From: Phycisphaerae bacterium
GTDB lineage: Bacteria; Planctomycetota; Phycisphaerae; UBA1845
DNA: 6,549 bases
Assembly: GCA_028277545.1 (NCBI GenBank)
Contig: JANQGB010000456.1
Span: 1-6,549 of the forward strand
Direction: 5' to 3'
In this document: positions 4,733-6,549 of the stretch, one piece after another
How the letters are laid out: every line of letters begins with the position of its first letter
How positions within the stretch are numbered: the stretch's first letter is position 1
Program-made: the position numbers and the translations under genes
Notes under the pieces: model-generated
Databases searched by the model: none
Told to the model about the DNA's origin: nothing
What the model saw: the letters and a program-made list of their open reading frames with translations, nothing else

Positions 4733-6549
4733 GGCGCGAAATCCAGCAGCGGACTCTGCTGTACAGCCTGCGTCTGCAGCAGGTCGAAGTCCTGGTTGAT
4801 GTGGGCGACGCAAAGCCAGCGCATCACGTTCTGAAACCTGGGATGCCACAGTTCGTCGCACCACAGCCCGTCATTGGCGCCAAGGTTTCCCTGCCCCTGC
4901 CGCAACTGGGCGATCTGCCCGCCGGCAGCCGGCCTCAACGTTCCCGCATTCCATTGGGCTCGCAACCCGGCGTTGGTGATCTGTTCCACCCGGTGCCCGA
5001 GGTTCAGCATGTGGCCCACCTCGTGAGCAACTGCCACTCCATAGCTCAGGGCGCCGCGGGCGCTGCCCGGATTTGCTCCCATGGCGTTGGTGATGACCAT
5101 GCCGTTCAGGCCGGCCCGGGGCGACGGCGCCGCCGGGGCAGGCCATCCCCGAATAATCTTCATGGTGATGGTGCCGGCCGCCGTGTCCGGGGATACGCCC
5201 GAGGGCAGAATCCAGGAACTGCTGGGCGTGCCGTTATCGGTCACCGTGGCTGCCGCTCCGAGCTTGCTGTTAGGCCAGTAGACCGCCCAGCCGCCTGTCG
5301 TGGCAGCGGTGCCGGAGTGGATGTACATGAAGTTCATCACGTTGGCCCGGCTGTTGAACGCCAGAATCCGCTCAGATCTCGGGTCGGACACGCCTCGGGT
5401 ATCACCCCGCCGCACGCGAATGCGGAAGATGCCGGCGTGCGGTGTGCTTGTGACGGTGCGACCCGTAGGCTGGTTGAGAGTCGCGTTGGTGTCGGCCGCC
5501 AATTCGACGCCGGTCTGCCGCAGGAAGCGCGTCGCTATCTCGCGGTGGCTCAGGGCGTGGTCCGGCGTGCTGATCGGCGTGTACCGGAACCGGTCCCCAG
5601 CCGGGCCGCGCGGGCCGTTGAGAATGTTGAATCGACAGGGGATCTTCTTCAGCGGAGCCACGATCGCCCGATAGGATGCCACCAGCGTGTTGTTGAAGTG
5701 GACGCCGATGGTGACCGGCCCGTCGGTAGTGCCGTACGCCATCACCCTTAACCCGCGGTTCTCCGACCCCGCCGGGTCGGTCGGGTTGTACTTGGTGAAA
5801 GCAATGTCCCCCGTGCCGGCAGTCTTCCTCCAGGTCAGCCGCCGATCGTTCTCGCTGAAGCGCTCGGTGTCCGGCCAGTAGAAGCTGTATTCGAGCCGGG
5901 CGGCGTTGCGATGGTTGGCATAGGCAGCAGCGTCCAACTGGGCTGGCGTAGCGGCCGCTATCACTTCCGCAGCCGGCGGAGCGGTTAAGCGAGGGATGAT
6001 CGGTGGATTGGGAATCACGTTGATGGGATCGGTGGCAGTGACCAGCGACGCCGAGCCATTGCGCCGCACGTTGCCCGCGGCGCGAATGTGACGCGGACGG
6101 CGCGGCAGGCGAGCATCGGCCGGCACGGGACGGACCGGACATATTTCCATGCGGAACTCACGCCTGCCCAGAAGCGTGTTGTAGCGCACCGAGCCCTGGT
6201 GCTGGCGGGCGAAGACCGCCCAGGGGGGCCGTCTGGTCCGCTGGGCGCCGGCCGCCAGGCTGGTACCCCAGACCACGTAGATGTTGTCGGTCGAGAGAAT
6301 CTCGTGCTCAAACTCACGCCAAGGCCAGGTCAGCCGGTACGTGAAGTTGCCCAGCCGCGTGCCCGCCTGATCAGTGCAGACCAGAGTGAACTGGGCTGTG
6401 TTCTGCCGGCGAATGTTGGCCTGGGCCGACCATCCCAACTGAATGTCCGGCGTGGTTCGATAGTCGAATACCTGGGCCGAGTTTCCGATCGCGGTGCGTA
6501 CTCCGCCTACCGTGACAGCGGCGTTTATGGTCGCCCTGCCGACACCGGC
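4729..6549 (-). CDS. Metzincin-type zinc metallopeptidase, copy 1 (5' end outside window)
   Basis: This is a putative zinc-dependent endopeptidase; the substrate is unknown. The frame is open to the window edge at 6549, giving 606 visible residues. A TTG at 6438 is not a convincing start, because coding-like sequence in the same frame continues upstream of it. The zinc motif HEVGHMLNLGH lies at visible residues 509-519: His509, His513 and His519 would be the ligands and Glu510 the general base. The Met-turn candidate is NVM, with Met576, 57 residues after the last ligand. An NPPIIP linker near residue 181 leads into a beta-rich, Ig-like stretch that ends at a conserved PLKKIPCRFN segment; the catalytic part follows. 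The N-terminal third is beta-rich and rich in Arg and Pro. The whole length aligns with the second peptidase in this window. The stop overlaps the next gene's ATG. The metzincin call is based on motifs; the exact family is not recognised. Confidence 0.82.
   Translation of the reverse strand, partial: AGVGRATINAAVTVGGVRTAIGNSAQVFDYRTTPDIQLGWSAQANIRRQNTAQFTLVCTDQAGTRLGNFTYRLTWPWREFEHEILSTDNIYVVWGTSLAAGAQRTRRPPWAVFARQHQGSVRYNTLLGRREFRMEICPVRPVPADARLPRRPRHIRAAGNVRRNGSASLVTATDPINVIPNPPIIPRLTAPPAAEVIAAATPAQLDAAAYANHRNAARLEYSFYWPDTERFSENDRRLTWRKTAGTGDIAFTKYNPTDPAGSENRGLRVMAYGTTDGPVTIGVHFNNTLVASYRAIVAPLKKIPCRFNILNGPRGPAGDRFRYTPISTPDHALSHREIATRFLRQTGVELAADTNATLNQPTGRTVTSTPHAGIFRIRVRRGDTRGVSDPRSERILAFNSRANVMNFMYIHSGTAATTGGWAVYWPNSKLGAAATVTDNGTPSSSWILPSGVSPDTAAGTITMKIIRGWPAPAAPSPRAGLNGMVITNAMGANPGSARGALSYGVAVAHEVGHMLNLGHRVEQITNAGLRAQWNAGTLRPAAGGQIAQLRQGQGNLGANDGLWCDELWHPRFQNVMRWLCVAHINQDFDLLQTQAVQQSPLLDFAP

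Noticed and set aside
3797..4864. Longer version of the copy 1 partner starting at 4864
   Set aside because: It would overlap the peptidase by over 130 bases. The ATG at 4732 matches the paralogue in length, in the ATGA overlap and in the position of Cys21.
4801..5751. Long plus-strand open frame (316 codons) opposite peptidase copy 1
   Set aside because: It is antisense to a gene with clear conserved motifs, its product is low-complexity and Arg/Gly/Val-rich, and it fits a GC-rich shadow frame.
4729..6438. TTG at 6438 as the start of peptidase copy 1
   Set aside because: The same frame continues without a stop to the window edge with plausible beta-strand sequence, so the gene is more likely cut off by the window.

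Overview
The window holds five tightly packed genes, all on the minus strand, so transcription runs from the high-coordinate end to the low one. No tRNA, rRNA, insertion sequence, CRISPR array or convincing terminator is visible. The sequence is GC-rich, with bacterial Shine-Dalgarno sites and stop/start overlaps typical of bacterial operons. I cannot place the organism from the sequence. A GC-rich Gram-negative bacterium (for example Planctomycetota, Myxococcota or Proteobacteria) fits, because two products carry lipoprotein-like N-termini and one belongs to a LysM family that I recall from type VI secretion (T6SS) loci.

In transcription order: (A) 6549-4729, a large metzincin-type zinc peptidase whose 5' end lies outside the window. 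(B) 4732-3797, a 311-residue all-helical protein with a hydrophobic, lipoprotein-like N-terminus, overlapping A by ATGA. (C) 3773-2877, a LysM / beta-domain / peptidoglycan-binding-like protein. (D) 2811-955, a second metzincin-type peptidase, paralogous to A. (E) 958-23, a second 311-residue helical protein, paralogous to B, again joined to its peptidase by ATGA. The locus is therefore two diverged copies of a peptidase-partner cassette on either side of a LysM/peptidoglycan-binding gene. The largest gene-free stretch is the 65 bp between C and D.

The peptidases lack an N-terminal signal peptide in D (A's N-terminus is not visible), while their partners have one or something like it. Together with the LysM protein, this suggests a secreted effector plus cell-protecting partner arrangement, possibly a cargo module of a T6SS or other contractile injection system. 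That is inference: no VgrG, PAAR or structural secretion gene lies in the window.

The most unusual detail is in both partner genes. Codon 36 is an ATG preceded by a strong Shine-Dalgarno site with the same 6-nt spacing in each. It lies just after the hydrophobic segment and its Cys21, so each gene could make a membrane-targeted long form and a cytosolic short form.
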